A stretch of DNA of 64,000 bases, from NCBI GenBank assembly GCA_948099385.1, contig CANUEZ040000168.1, forward strand, positions 6,739,501 to 6,803,500. The letters are read 5' to 3'. Each line of letters begins with the position of its first letter. Positions within the stretch are counted from its first letter, which is position 1. Made by a program: the position numbers and the translations under genes. Source of the DNA: Fasciola hepatica. Its lineage: Eukaryota; Platyhelminthes; Trematoda; Plagiorchiida; Fasciolidae. The notes under the pieces are model-generated. The model was not told where the DNA came from. It did no database searches and saw only the letters and a program-made list of their open reading frames with translations. Shown piece after piece: positions 24,741 through 34,680 of this stretch.

Positions 24741-25373
24741 CCTCTGCGCCACAGGCCACTAGGTGCACCCCATGCCCGACACCCACCCACTCTTTAGTGC
24801 CGCGAACTGAGGAAATTGTCTTCACTGATCCACGGCGAACTTAGCTCTTGCATTCATAAGATAACCCTATTGCTCACCCACGTTCATCTGTTATCCATCG
24901 TATTCTTTTTTTTCTCAGTATCTGTTGCTTCTCAGCTGGGGTACACCCAACTGCGCTTCTCTATCACTTTCCCTTTTCTAGTGATCCTTTATGACGGCCA
25001 ACCACTTCGAGCACTGTACTTACCATCTCCCTGACAGATGCACCTGGATAATATTGCTACACGGTCGTCTACTATTCGCTGTTCCTGTTGGCTCTCCTGT
25101 CCATGGTCTCACGTCTTGGTCATTTATTCCTGGTTCACGCACCCCCATCGCGGTCGTTTTATCCCCTGTACAATTATCAATGACCATTCGTGCCACCCCC
25201 AACAGTACGGGGCGCGGTCAGACCCACCGCTATTCCGGTGCACATCGGGCGTGCAGGCCATCTGCAACGATGTGCGAGCGCGGTTAGACTGGTGGATCAC
25301 ACCTCCTGTGTTCACTTCACGAAGTGTCTTTCAGATTGGGTGCCCAGCGCACAGCCAGTCCCACCCACCAGCA
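24741..25373 (+). repeat. LINE 3' tail of copy C, first part
   Basis: Pyrimidine-rich tail following the RT remnant. The end carries the LVDHTSC block (25,240-25,370) also found on the minus strand at 6.28-6.42 and 54.3-54.45 kb. The tail breaks at 25,374-25,378, where the BEL element is inserted, and resumes at 32,059. Confidence 0.7.
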
Positions 25374-25378
25374 CCGGT
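25374..25378 (+). repeat. Target site duplication CCGGT (left)
   Basis: CCGGT sits immediately before the first TGTAACAG of the left LTR and again immediately after the last GTAACA of the right LTR (32,059-32,063). Five bases is within the range for BEL/Pao integrases. Confidence 0.93.
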
Positions 25379-25755
25379 TGTAACAGCCGGTCGTGGAAAA
25401 TCCCCCTTTTTCCCTCGCGATTCAGTGTTTTTCCCAACATCACTCATTTCCATACACTATTGACTTGTCCTTACGAACTGGTTATTTTTCTGGACCAGTT
25501 GTTGTTTGTTCGCGCCCAGAGCGCTACTTTGGCACATCCTTGTTCAGGACCTGCGTGACGCACGTGCTGTCTGCTCACACGCTGCTATTCGGTTTCTCGT
25601 TGTTGAGACTTTGTGATCGTATTATTGAGGTTTGTATATCGTTTATGTCATTGTTTATTGTAATAATCTAGTATCGTAGAATATCACGGATAATCGTCTT
25701 TTGATTTCGGGATCCGTTGCGAATTTGGCTACGCATTGCTCAAACGTTCGTAACA
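25379..25755 (+). repeat. BEL 5' LTR
   Basis: 377 bp, beginning TGTAACAGCC and ending CGTTCGTAACA. By eye it matches the 3' LTR at 31,682-32,058 base for base. In the element family it would hold the promoter and polyadenylation signals; I cannot place a TATA box or transcription start with confidence. The open frame inside it (25,393-25,671) also occurs in the other LTR and is probably not translated. A primer-binding site is not obvious right after it: TGGAACGAGG lies about 18 bases downstream. Confidence 0.96.
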
Positions 25756-25772
25756 ATACTCAATAGATCAAT

Positions 25773-27851
25773 TTGGAACGAGGAAAAATCACGCAAAATG
25801 CCAAGAAAAGGATCAAATCCGGACAGGAAGTAACACGGCAAGTCTCTGGGGAGGTTTTGGGTACATATGATTCTTTAGTTAATGCTAGATCGCCTAGTCC
25901 TGTCAGTGCTAGTTCATGTGTTATTGAGAACAATATTGATCGTACGGATGTCGATTTATATAAAATGAGAATACTAGAACTAGAGCAACAGTTACTTTCG
26001 GCTAGACTACAGGCGCGGGAAGCAGAGAAGTGTACACAAAAACAACGAGAGCATGAGACCAGTGATTTCGACATTTCCGATGGGTTAGGGTGCAATAAGG
26101 TAGGGAACCCCACGCCGGTCGCCGACTACAAACCACCATCGATCGATCTGCAGAGAGTGGAGTTAACGGTTTTCGACGGGCGAGCTGAGCAATACTGCAA
26201 ATTTGTCAAACAGTTCGAGACGTTCGTTGAAAACAAGGTAAACGAACCTGGGCAAAGGCTTCTTTACCTTACTCACTACTGCCGAGGCCGAGCAAGAGAA
26301 GCTATAGACGGGTGCACCATGCTCGACCCAGAACAAGGCTACACAAGGGCAAGGAAGATTCTAAGGGACTTGTTTGGCCAGCCTTTCAAAGTAGCCCGTA
26401 ACCTAATAGAGGGCGTGATGGCAGAGGCAAAGAGAACCAAGGGCGACGTCTACACCATGGCCGACCTGGTGATCAAGATGCAGAACTGCTCAATAGCTCT
26501 CGACCATTTAGGTTACAGGGCTGACCTAGACGCCATGCACACTTTGGAAGGCATAGCCCGTCACCTCTCTCCCGAACTACAGGGTCGGTGGGCGGAAGAA
26601 GCAGAACGGATAAGCCGAAGCGACAGAGAAGCCAACTTCGAAGACCTGACTGAATACTTAGACAGGCAAACGAAGATAGCTGACAGCAGATTCGGCCGAC
26701 TCATCCGGGACAGCAACCGAGCAAACAAGCCCGGTACTAGCCAAGTCCAAACCCCTGTACGGGAACATCCAAAGTACCAGCCTTGGACCAACACACACGT
26801 CATTTCACGAGATGCTACGGCGAAACCAAATTGCAGATCCTGTGGTACTAGCCATGGCCTACCAGAATGCCCCAAGTTCGGCAACGCCACAATAGACGAA
26901 CGGTGGGGAATGGCGAGGATGGCAGGAGCATGTTTTATCTGTCTCAACACCACGCACCGGGCAGCAGCCTGTAGGACAAGGAATCGATGTGGTTACGAGG
27001 GCTGCACGGGCAGACACCATCGGCTGCTGCATCAGGCGAGAGTAACCATATCCGAGGCGAGTGCCAAGCCCAGCGTGATTTGTTCAACTTCACAATCTGC
27101 CAGTAAACCGGTACGTTTAGGCGTAGTGGCCGTGGGAGTAGTGACTCCGACTGGGATAGTCAAGGCGTTGACTTTCGTTGATAGTGGATCCGACACCACT
27201 TCAGTGAAAGAGCGGTTTGCCGACAAACACCAACTGACTAAAGGTGCGGCGTCGTTAGCGGTGAGCACGGTGGGCGGAACACAGGTAATGACTGCCGGTA
27301 GATTAAGGCTGCAACTCATCTCTCTAGACACTAACGAGGAAATTGAACCAACGGAGGCATTCACGTTAGCGGATCTCCCCATGCGAGCACCAAGGTCGGT
27401 GAACGCAATCTTGACTCGGTGGCCCCACCTGCAGGATGTAACCGTTGTAGACTGGGAAGATGATGAAGTGGATCTCCTCATCGGCTGCAACGTGCCAGAG
27501 GCGCATTGGGTGCTTGACCAGAGAGTGGGTGACCGACAGGCACCTAATGCCGTACGCACGGCCCTGGGATGGATGTTATACGGTCCAGTAGGGGTACGCG
27601 GTTCCGTGAATTACTTATCCGCCGAAACGGACCGCATAGAGTATCATCTGCAACGGCTGTATAAAAGGAGTTCCATGACATTGGAGACGAAAGACCGACG
27701 TTGTCTCAAGAGGATCACTTCGCTCTACAAATGGTGCGGCAAGGCACTAGAGGCCTCAAAAAGCAGTTCGAGGTTCCCCTCCCATGACGCACACCGGACG
27801 ACCCGTGGACTGACAACAGAAATTATGTTCTCCAACGATTACTACGACTAA
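25773..27851 (+). CDS. BEL Gag and aspartic protease
   Basis: Open frame of 692 codons from a TTG; the first in-frame ATG is at 25,965 (codon 65). A separate ATG at 25,798 opens a different frame that stops after 11 codons, so the true start is uncertain and an early frameshift is possible. Residues about 63-95 (from KMRILELEQQ) look like a coiled coil. The Gag core follows (about 125-300). Two zinc-knuckle-like Cys/His clusters span about 354-419 (CRSCGTSHGLPEC, then CFICLNTTHRAAAC and CGYEGCTGRHH). The protease active site reads FVDSGSD near residue 467. After about residue 650 the translation stops resembling the family and the expected sequence moves to another frame, so the last 35-40 codons are out of frame. 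Gag packages element RNA; the protease cleaves the polyprotein. Confidence 0.88.
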   Translation: MERGKITQNAKKRIKSGQEVTRQVSGEVLGTYDSLVNARSPSPVSASSCVIENNIDRTDVDLYKMRILELEQQLLSARLQAREAEKCTQKQREHETSDFDISDGLGCNKVGNPTPVADYKPPSIDLQRVELTVFDGRAEQYCKFVKQFETFVENKVNEPGQRLLYLTHYCRGRAREAIDGCTMLDPEQGYTRARKILRDLFGQPFKVARNLIEGVMAEAKRTKGDVYTMADLVIKMQNCSIALDHLGYRADLDAMHTLEGIARHLSPELQGRWAEEAERISRSDREANFEDLTEYLDRQTKIADSRFGRLIRDSNRANKPGTSQVQTPVREHPKYQPWTNTHVISRDATAKPNCRSCGTSHGLPECPKFGNATIDERWGMARMAGACFICLNTTHRAAACRTRNRCGYEGCTGRHHRLLHQARVTISEASAKPSVICSTSQSASKPVRLGVVAVGVVTPTGIVKALTFVDSGSDTTSVKERFADKHQLTKGAASLAVSTVGGTQVMTAGRLRLQLISLDTNEEIEPTEAFTLADLPMRAPRSVNAILTRWPHLQDVTVVDWEDDEVDLLIGCNVPEAHWVLDQRVGDRQAPNAVRTALGWMLYGPVGVRGSVNYLSAETDRIEYHLQRLYKRSSMTLETKDRRCLKRITSLYKWCGKALEASKSSSRFPSHDAHRTTRGLTTEIMFSNDYYD

Positions 27852-29334
27852 AAGAACGCTTCATTCGAGACCAGAATCTGTGGGAACGATACGCGGATTT
27901 GATGAAGCGAAACGAGACCCTCGGTTACGTTGAAAAGGTGCCTGTTAACACCGACAGCAAAAGGGGTATCTGGTATCTGCCTCACCATCCGGTTATCAAC
28001 CCCAAGAAACCCAATAAACTGCGGGTGGTTTTCGACTGTGCGGCCAAGTTCCAGGGCAAGTCGTTAAACGATCGCCTACTACAGGGGCCTGACCGGACTA
28101 CTCCACTGATCGATGTTTTGTGCCGTTTCAGAGTGGGTTAAGTGGCTTTGTCTGCCGACATTAGGGAAATGTTCCATCAGGTGAAGATTCCGGTAGAAGA
28201 ACGAGATGCTTTGCGTTTCCTGTGGTGGGAAGGGAGCGACCGGGATAACGCAGTGGTGAATTATAGGATGACCGTCCACCCATTCGGAGCCATATCGTCA
28301 CCATTTTGTGCCAACTACGCCCTCTGAGAATCAGCGAACAAACACGGCGATCTAGTACATCGGACGGTGGTAGAAAGCGTCAGCAGGAACTTCTACGTCG
28401 ACGACTACCTTGGGTCATTCGATGATGTGGAATCAGCTCTAGAGCAGTTCAGGGGTCTGACGAGATTGCTGGAAGAGGGCGGCTTCCATCTAACTAAATG
28501 GATGTCGAACGCTTCAGAAGTGCTGAAGGTCATCCCGTATCACGAAAAGGCCGAAAGGGTAAGAGATTTGGACGGCTCTCCACTTCCTATCAAGCGCACA
28601 TTAGGGATACAATGGGACGCGGAAACGGACGATTTTGTTTTCGAGCTAAACGTTCCCGAGCTGCCAATAACCCGTCATGGCATACTATCTGCTGTCTCAA
28701 GTTTGTTCGACCCGCTCGGTTTCGTCTCACCATGGCTGCTACCCGAAAGATCTTGCTGCAGCGGCTGTGCCGTAAGAAAGTTGATTGGGACCAGTCACTG
28801 GACCGAGGGGACCGGCTGGACTGGGAAGGATTTTTGAACACCTTGAAGAAATTAGGGGACATAAGAATCCCACGATGTTTGACTCCTGGCCATACGACAC
28901 GGACTGGAGAACTACATGCCTTTTCCGATGCATCCGAAGTCGGTTATGGAGCTGTGGTGTACGGACGATGGTGCGCAGGAGATGGACAATATACCAAGAG
29001 GATCCTGTTCGCCAAAGCCCGCGTTGCTCCACTGAAGTCGGTCTCAATCCCACGCCTTGAACTCAGCGCAGCCGTGTTGGCAGTCAGGGTGGTGCAAGCT
29101 GTGAAGAGATGTTTCGATCTCTACATTTGGTCGGTGAGCTTCTGGACGGATTCAACGATAGTACTTTACTATATCAACAACGTCCGGAGCCGGTTTAGTA
29201 CTTTCGTTGCTAACCGGCTCACGATTATCCACGATGAATCGGCCACGCACCAGTGGAGTCATGTCAGGTCTGGCGATAATCCGGCCGACCTGTGCTCCCG
29301 AGGTGCGAACAACTTCAGGCAACTGGACACGTGA
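27740..29334 (+). pseudogene. BEL reverse transcriptase and RNase H, broken
   Basis: Visible parts: the entry to RT (GYVEKVPVN, LRVVFDCAAKFQGKSLND), motif A (LSADIREMFHQV), motif B region (HPFGAISSPFCANY), catalytic YVDD at 28,394-28,405, and the RNase H-like part (HAFSDASEVGYGAVVY, IPRLELSAAVLA, FWTDSTIVLYYI). Lesions: a frameshift near 27,740-27,770, in-frame TGA near 27,786, TAA at 28,139-28,141, TGA at 28,325-28,327, a frameshift near 28,740 (the frame of 28,367-28,837 gives way to that of 28,498-29,334), and TGA at 29,332-29,334. The RT copies element RNA into DNA and RNase H removes the RNA strand. With these breaks neither can be made in full. Confidence 0.92.
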
Positions 29335-30981
29335 ACGAGAGGGCCAAACTTCCTGCAATTGCCCAAACAGGACTGGCCCGTGTTCGAAGTAAAAACCCCT
29401 ACGGAAGTGGAACTGGAGATCAAAGGCGTAGTGATAGCAACCAACGTCGTCGAAGCGTCGTCCATTCTATCGCGACTGGTCAGGTTTTCTTCTTGCATGA
29501 AGACGCTTCGTTTGCTAGTTTGGTTAGCCAGGTTCAAGAGAAATTTACTAGTCATAAAAGGGCTACGGCCCTCAGGTCGGATACGGGTCGGCCCGATAAG
29601 TCCCAATGAGCTACAAGCGGCAGAGTACAATATTTTCAGAATGATACAACGAGAGGCTTTCGCCCGAGAACTCAAGAGGGCGGAAGAAGTAGGGCCGACC
29701 AATAAAGACATGCCATCTCCAAGAGGCGAGCTGAAGCGTTTAAACCCCAAACTCATCAACGGACTGCTGCGGGTGGATGGTAGGCTGACCAACGCCCACC
29801 TGAACTTCGACACAAAGTATCCTATACTGCTGCCTGCGAGACAACCCGTAGTAGAGCTAATGATTCAACACGTCCACGCCGTGGAGGGACATGCCGGGGA
29901 AAGTCACGTGACGAGCGTCATCCGAAAGCGTCTTTGGTTGTTGAGAGGACGAGAGACTGTAAAACGCGTAATCCGACGGTGTGTGCAATGTAGGAGACGC
30001 AATGCTACAGCGGGCAAACAACTCATGGCCCCACTACCAGAATGCAGGGTGACTACGGGCTGGTGGCCGTTCAGTGACACCGGGTTGGACTATTTCTGGC
30101 CTTTGTGGATCAAGTGCGGGAAAAGATTAGAAAAGCGATACGGATGTATCATGACGTGCATGAAATCACGTGCGGTACACCTAGAAGTCGCACATTCGAT
30201 GACGACCGATTCGTTTCTACGGGCCTTGCAAAGATTTATCAACCGAAGAGGCGTACCGGCCGATATATACTCAGATAATGGATCGAACTTTGTGGGCGCT
30301 CAACGGGAATTGCAGCGTTGGCACAAGAACATAAACAGGGACGAACTGCAGAATCGAACCGTGGCCTACGGCATACGATGGCATTTCAACCCTTCACAGG
30401 CCAGCCACCGAAGCGGCATATGGGAACGCATGATCCGGTCCGCCAGACGGATATTGCTGTCAATCATAGAGCAGCAGCCGCCCGACGACGAGAGGCTGAA
30501 CACTGTCATGACTGAGGTGGAGCGAATCCTGAACAACCGCCCCCAGGTTCCAGTATTGAACGGCGACCCCACCCACCTGGCGCTCACCCCAAACGACTTA
30601 TTGACGCTAAGGTCGAACGAGGGTTTCCAAGGGCCGGTAAACCTTCGTGGGAGCTACCTCCACGGGTGGAAGCAAGCGAACTATCTGGCCAAGGTCTTCT
30701 GGAGGCGATGGCTACGGGAGTACCTACCAGCTTTGCAGACTCGACAGAAGTGGCTGGCCAAAACAAGACCATTCAAAGTTGGGGACGTGGTTATGATCGC
30801 CGACGAACGCGCACATTTCAGCGCTTGGTCTTTGGGAGTAGTTACGGAAACCATCAAAAGCACCGACGGAATGATAAGAACGGTGGAGTTGAAGACAGCT
30901 AACGGAGTGCTCATTCGTGACATACGCAGTATTAACCTACTCGAAAGCGAAGACGGAGGAGATGATAACCCTGAGGCCTAG
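29335..30981 (+). pseudogene. BEL integrase, open but detached from upstream pol
   Basis: The frame is the one used by the preceding RNase H, separated by a single TGA, and runs open from 29,335 to the stop at 30,979-30,981 (540 codons when counted from 29,359). Visible in order: a His-His-Cys-Cys finger (HVHAVEGHAGESH ... CVQCRRR, about residues 171-214), then the DDE core with Asp in GLDYFWPL (about 243), Asp in YSDNGSNFVGA (about 303) and Glu in SGIWERMI (about 351). A C-terminal basic and SH3-like segment follows (KTRPFKVGDVVMIADE, WSLGVV), as in other BEL integrases. All catalytic residues are present. In the family this domain is released from a polyprotein, so expression here would need internal initiation or a helper element. 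Confidence 0.92.
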
Positions 30982-31681
30982 TAAACCTTTTTTACACCAG
31001 TAGTCGAGGTGGATAAAGAAACACCATATATACCACACGGTCTCCGTCAAACACGTTAAGGTGCTCGCGGTCTTTTCGTTGACATTACAGAAGGTTCTTT
31101 CCGATATGTGGTGATGAACGCGATTCCACTGTACATCCCGATACATACACGCATGCACGACGCACTCTACATCCCGTAAACCCATCAAACATGTGACAGT
31201 GTTCGTTGATTTTGCTTTTTGTTGACGCTACCGAATGTCCCTTGCATATGTGGAAGCGGCGGAGCTCAGGTCACACATACATGCTACATTTTACTCGTTT
31301 TCTTGCCACGCGGTCTTTTGTTGACATTGCAGAACGTCCTCCTTTGATGTGTAGTCATACCTGTGATTTCATTGTAACCCCGGCACACACACACGCACTC
31401 ACACACACACTCAAGCACGTACATCCAGGACCGGACGGCCCCTTACGAGGACAACGTCTATGTGACCATTCACGCCCGCCATCGGTCATTTGGTCTAGTG
31501 GAAGATGTAGACTAGCCTCACGTCTATGTATCCAATGGATTAGGTGCGACCAGTAGTAGAACGTTGACGACGAGCATTACACGCGCGCACTGACAGCAGG
31601 GCCTAGGCAGGTAGGAAGAATCAGTACCTTTATACCAAACCTTTGACTCTGCTAAGGATCCAGGAGGATTTTGGTGGGCGG
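30982..31681 (+). other. BEL 3' noncoding region with degenerate tandem repeats
   Basis: Seven hundred bases between the integrase stop and the 3' LTR. Three degenerate copies of a unit containing CGGTCTTTTGTTGACATT lie near 31,066, 31,203 and 31,311, the last followed by an AC-rich run (31,382-31,415). The final bases before the LTR, GGAGGATTTTGGTGGGCGG, are purine-rich and are the likely polypurine tract priming plus-strand DNA synthesis. No third gene is visible. Confidence 0.7.
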
Positions 31682-32058
31682 TGTAACAGCCGGTCGTGGA
31701 AAATCCCCCTTTTTCCCTCGCGATTCAGTGTTTTTCCCAACATCACTCATTTCCATACACTATTGACTTGTCCTTACGAACTGGTTATTTTTCTGGACCA
31801 GTTGTTGTTTGTTCGCGCCCAGAGCGCTACTTTGGCACATCCTTGTTCAGGACCTGCGTGACGCACGTGCTGTCTGCTCACACGCTGCTATTCGGTTTCT
31901 CGTTGTTGAGACTTTGTGATCGTATTATTGAGGTTTGTATATCGTTTATGTCATTGTTTATTGTAATAATCTAGTATCGTAGAATATCACGGATAATCGT
32001 CTTTTGATTTCGGGATCCGTTGCGAATTTGGCTACGCATTGCTCAAACGTTCGTAACA
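31682..32058 (+). repeat. BEL 3' LTR
   Basis: 377 bp, matching the 5' LTR along its whole length by eye, preceded by a purine-rich tract and followed by CCGGT (32,059-32,063), the right-hand target duplication. Confidence 0.96.
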
Positions 32059-32829
32059 CCGGTTGCGGATCGCACGCTCTAACTTTTCTCGGACTACCGA
32101 ATCCAATACTGTCGGTTGAAAATTGCATGCTCCTCATCCTTTTTCCGCCACAGCTTGTTCACCTGTATTTCTTATCATCTGTTACCACTTCCCATTTTTG
32201 TCGCCCTACCATGGTATGCACACCTACCCGTTCTGTCCTTACTCCTATCGCCTCTCTCTGCATCAACTTTCATTGCATTGAGTCACTATCGTCCTAACCA
32301 CTCTTCTCTGCCGACGCTCGCCAGTACTTGTTTTTCGCCCGCCGTCATTGCTGGCTTCTGTTCTCTATGCATTTGGTATCTCTGCCCAGAATGCCCAGTG
32401 ATAACGTTCTTTACCTGTCGTTTTTGTAAATTCCCTCTTGTTCTCCCTCCTCTTGCCCAAAGCCACTACGCACCAATCACACCCGCACCCACGACCAATC
32501 CGCATATTAGAACTTGCCGCTCCAAACTTCACCTCTGTTACAGTCGCATTTATTATCTAATTACCACCATCATATTTTCTTTTCTTGGCTCCGCGATTCC
32601 TCTGTGGTTCTTTCCATTAGACAGTGTCCCGATTAGCATCCACCCGTTCAATTGTCTGCCGGCACGCAGCTCTCCAGCTCCATTGCCCCAATTCCGTCAC
32701 GCATTCTTTTATTGGACCTTTCTGTTCTATTGCTGGTTTACTTATCTTGAAACGTCCTGCTTCCTCTCCCGCCTTCGTGTCTCATCTTCAGTAAAATGGT
32801 CTGACTGGTCATGTCTTACCTGAGTCCCC

Positions 32830-33313
32830 TCGGTCATTTCTTTCATCCTTCGATCCGTTTATTGCTCACTACAGGCATTTTTCTGTGCCTTTCAGAGTGG
32901 TCATTTTTTCCATGTTCCACCGATTTTAAAGACAACGTTACGTCATAATGTTTTTTAGAGTTCCAAACCGTTTGATCGGTCACTATCCGAATCCTCCGGA
33001 CCATCAGCACATGTCGTACCTGCATTCACCACATAATTAGACCCATCCTTACCTGTTCCCTACCATCTTATCCTTCATCTTCCCTCGTTTATTATCTGCT
33101 CTTTACTGCCGGCATCACTTTTGTACTTCTTCAGTCCTCTCTATCTGTTGATCCACTATGTTATCCCGTCATGAAAAAAATCGTCTGAATTATCCCAAGT
33201 CAATCCTACACACTTTGATACCATCCTATCTCCCTCCTCCAACCACTGATACTTTTTTCTCCTAGTACTCCGTTGTTCTTTGCACCTGCTCCTCGCATAT
33301 CTATTTATGTACT

Positions 33314-33347
<34 letters not shown>

Positions 33348-34460
33348 TATACATCTGCAGTGCATCCTGCCCTTTTTTGCTTGCAATTCCTCATGCTACC
33401 ACCCCACTGACCCTCATGATATGCGTCCACTCTTTTTACATCTGCACCTCATATTTAACATATCAAATCCCTAAAGATCATTCTTCTCATCCGTACTACC
33501 CCTTACTTATTCCAATGTCCGCTACCCGTTCTACGATGAGTTTTGTGCCCTGTCCGTTGACCATCTACTGCAGTGTAGCACAGGTTTATAACTATATAAT
33601 CCCTAGCAATGGATCCCTCTTTTTTTCTCCACGGTCTCCCGCTACCACACTTTCCTATATCAATTTCTAGCCCCCTCCATGCATGCCTGACATTTTCGGA
33701 TGTCCCCAATTGGGCCACATGCAATTCTTGTGTGCCTTTCAGTTTGGTCTGCTTCTCCATGTTCCACCAATTCAAATGACAACGTTACGTCATGATGTTA
33801 TTTTACAGTTCCAAATTGTTTGATCTGTCACTACCCGGTTCCTCTGGTCCGTCACCACACGTCGCATCTGCATTGATCAAATAATTAGACCCATTCTCAC
33901 CCGTTCTCTTCGATGCTATCCTTCATCTTCACTCTTCCATGAACTGCTTCTCACAGCCTTCATCATTTATGTGCTTCCGCATTCTGTTTTTCTCTCCTTT
34001 GGGCTGCCATGTGCACCTGTCATACAGATAATCCACCACGATGTTCTAAAGGTAATCCCACAACCATTTAATCTAACCTTACCTACCCCTCCCAATAACT
34101 GATAATTTCTTCCCAGGACCCCATTGTTATTGCCCCTGCTCCTCTTATATCTATGCATATATATATATATAACATGTATATATAAACTTGCGCATATATG
34201 ATATGCACCCATCAATTCTACATCTGTGCCTCACATCTACCGTATCCAATCCTTCTAAATCGTATTTTTATCTGATCAACCCCCCACGTCTTGTATTGCT
34301 TGCTCCCTGTTTTACGAAGAGTTTTGTGCCCTGTCCGCCGACAATCTACTGCAGAGTACCAATGCTTTATTTATATCTAATTCACTGAAGTGCACCTCAC
34401 ATTTTTCTCCCTCGTCCCTCGCTACTGCACTTCCTTATACCGATTTTTAGCCTTTCTCAT
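32830..34460 (+). repeat. Tandem duplication of an 850-bp tail unit
   Basis: Landmarks recur about 850 bases apart: GTGCCTTTCAG at about 32,885 and 33,732; ACAACGTTACGTCAT at about 32,931 and 33,780; AATTAGACCCAT at about 33,037 and 33,889; an (AT)n run at about 33,310 and 34,158. Both units end with a stretch containing GAGTTTTGTGCCCTGTCCG. The two copies differ at many positions, so the duplication is old. Copy A (4,430-5,100, minus) appears to carry one unit only. Confidence 0.8.
33313..33351. repeat. (AT)n microsatellite
   Basis: Alternating A and T with a single TGTA interruption, embedded in the first tail unit. The second unit has a shorter equivalent at about 34,157-34,190. Confidence 0.9.
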
Positions 34461-34680
34461 GTTTGTCAGTCGGCCTACAGATGTAACTGCCCGGACCACT
34501 CAGACTGATAATGTCTTGTGGTCCAACCTTAATAATGAGCAAATTGGCCTTATTCGTGAATACTGAAGAAAATGGTTCGAGCTGATGAAGTCATTTTTGC
34601 GGAAAATAAGAATGGTGTTCCTACTTTTGCGGCGACTTTTGTTTAAGCTAGCCACTTCGTAGTATATAACGTTTGTGCAA

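Larger units (their letters stand above)
25379..32058 (+). mobile_element. BEL/Pao LTR retrotransposon, complete structure, defective coding
   Basis: A 6,680-bp element with two 377-bp LTRs, a 5-bp target duplication, Gag with zinc knuckles, an aspartic protease, RT with YVDD, RNase H, and an integrase with the HHCC finger and DDE residues. The domain order Gag-PR-RT-RH-IN and the Gag and protease sequence types fit BEL/Pao rather than Ty3/gypsy or Ty1/copia. It is inserted in the 3' tail of a LINE copy. The pol region has two frameshifts and four in-frame stops, so this copy cannot make its full polyprotein, although the LTRs read as identical. No env-like frame is seen. Confidence 0.96.
32059..34680 (+). 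repeat. LINE 3' tail of copy C, second part
   Basis: Begins CCGGTTGCGGATCGCACGCTC; the minus-strand counterpart near 6,260 reads TTGCGAATGGCACACTCT. The tail order is therefore continuous with 24,741-25,373 once the BEL element is set aside. Contains two tandem copies of an 850-bp unit (listed separately) and ends with the block at 34,480-34,680 shared with 21,400-21,600. Short open frames show no domains. Confidence 0.65.

Noticed and set aside
25393..25671. 92-codon frame inside the BEL LTR, repeated at 31,696-31,974
   Set aside because: Its repetition is explained by the LTRs being duplicates; there is no domain.
34564..34625. CTGATGA followed by GAAA near 34,571, as in a hammerhead ribozyme core
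   Set aside because: The intervening bases cannot form stem II and the matching cleavage-site arms are not visible; the related block at 21.5 kb lacks the CTGATGA.
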